Positions 63,622 to 64,000 of a stretch of 64,000 nt of DNA are shown here, piece by piece. The position numbers were made by a program, and so were the translations under genes. Location: positions 248,001 through 312,000 of the forward strand of contig NW_026570358.1 in the NCBI RefSeq assembly GCF_019649055.1, read 5' to 3'. The DNA is from Paramacrobiotus metropolitanus. Taxonomy: Eukaryota; Tardigrada; Eutardigrada; Parachela; Macrobiotidae. The notes under the pieces are model-generated. The model was not told where the DNA came from. It saw only the letters and a list, made by a program, of their open reading frames with translations, and searched no databases. How positions within the stretch are numbered: the stretch's first letter is position 1; the number at the start of each line of letters is the position of its first letter.

Positions 63622-64000
63622 GTATGAGAAATACCACGTCAGCTGCGTAAAGGTTGATACCCACCGTTTCCATCGGTAAAAGCCAACTTAAATCACTGTA
63701 ATTCCAGGGGATATTTTTTTCCTTGCTTTTTACCATCTAACCAAAGCGCCTCTGACGTAGAAGCGAAAGAAATAGGGCACGATTTAACACGAACTCTCAT
63801 GATGCAGCAAAAAAAGGTAAAAGTTTAATTCAAATTCTTTTTGACCCAAATGATAAACAGTGGATAACTGCAAAGGAAAATTAAATAAAAGCTACATTTA
63901 TTTTCATTTTTAATAAATTTAGTTCCACTTAATAGCTATCAAATTTTTTTTAAATACTTTTCAATTTTTTTTGTTATCAAATTCTATTCAAAAATACCGA
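63622..64000. other. Right-edge AT-rich sequence
   Basis: Nothing recognised. The last 150 bp are very AT-rich with runs of T. Confidence 0.4.

Overview
This is invertebrate animal nuclear DNA. Genes have short GT..AG introns, one gene matches the metazoan TMEM151 family, and about 60% of the window is eukaryotic transposable elements. A small-genome ecdysozoan such as a tardigrade would fit, but nothing in the window fixes the species. I found no tRNA or rRNA genes and no CRISPR array.

Layout. (1) 1.57-18.60 kb is a very large (about 17 kb) Ty3/Gypsy LTR retrotransposon on the minus strand. It has 356-360 bp LTRs, an initiator-tRNA-Met primer site, gag-like coiled-coil, capsid and CCHC segments, protease, reverse transcriptase/RNase H and integrase, split over many overlapping frames. 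Its 2.2-17.4 kb interior holds about 84 exact copies of the octamer AAAGGTCA (hand count; about 0.5 expected). They are read in all three coding frames and are also present outside the ORFs. Three families of short repeated hairpins, some with compensating stem changes, lie in the same element. (2) 18.7-38.1 kb is mostly host sequence. It holds a TMEM151-like gene (22.0-23.5 kb), a three-exon membrane protein (26.1-27.6 kb), a decayed kinase-kelch fusion (28.4-30.7 kb, minus), an F-box gene with a Tudor/agenet-like N-terminus (32.5-34.2 kb) and decayed paralogues of these. (3) 38.13-45.69 kb is a second, young, non-autonomous Gypsy-type element. It keeps a 677-residue coiled-coil ORF, a gag ORF and an integrase zinc-binding module, but has no protease, RT, RNase H or integrase core. 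(4) 48.1-61.8 kb is a nest. A dead non-LTR element (C-terminal PD-(D/E)XK-like endonuclease, RT core deleted) was hit by a 770 bp hAT-like MITE and by a 10.85 kb DNA transposon, which itself carries a 1.2 kb hAT-like MITE. The 10.85 kb transposon has 8-bp target duplications, inverted termini, subterminal tandem arrays, a KDZ-like transposase gene and a second, convergent gene with a P-loop NTPase-like segment and a C-terminal PHD-like finger.

The two most interesting systems are the octamer and hairpin colonisation of the giant Gypsy element, which points to selection or spread at nucleic-acid level through coding sequence, and the two-gene KDZ-like transposon. Host genes between the elements are sparse, and many duplicated copies are broken.
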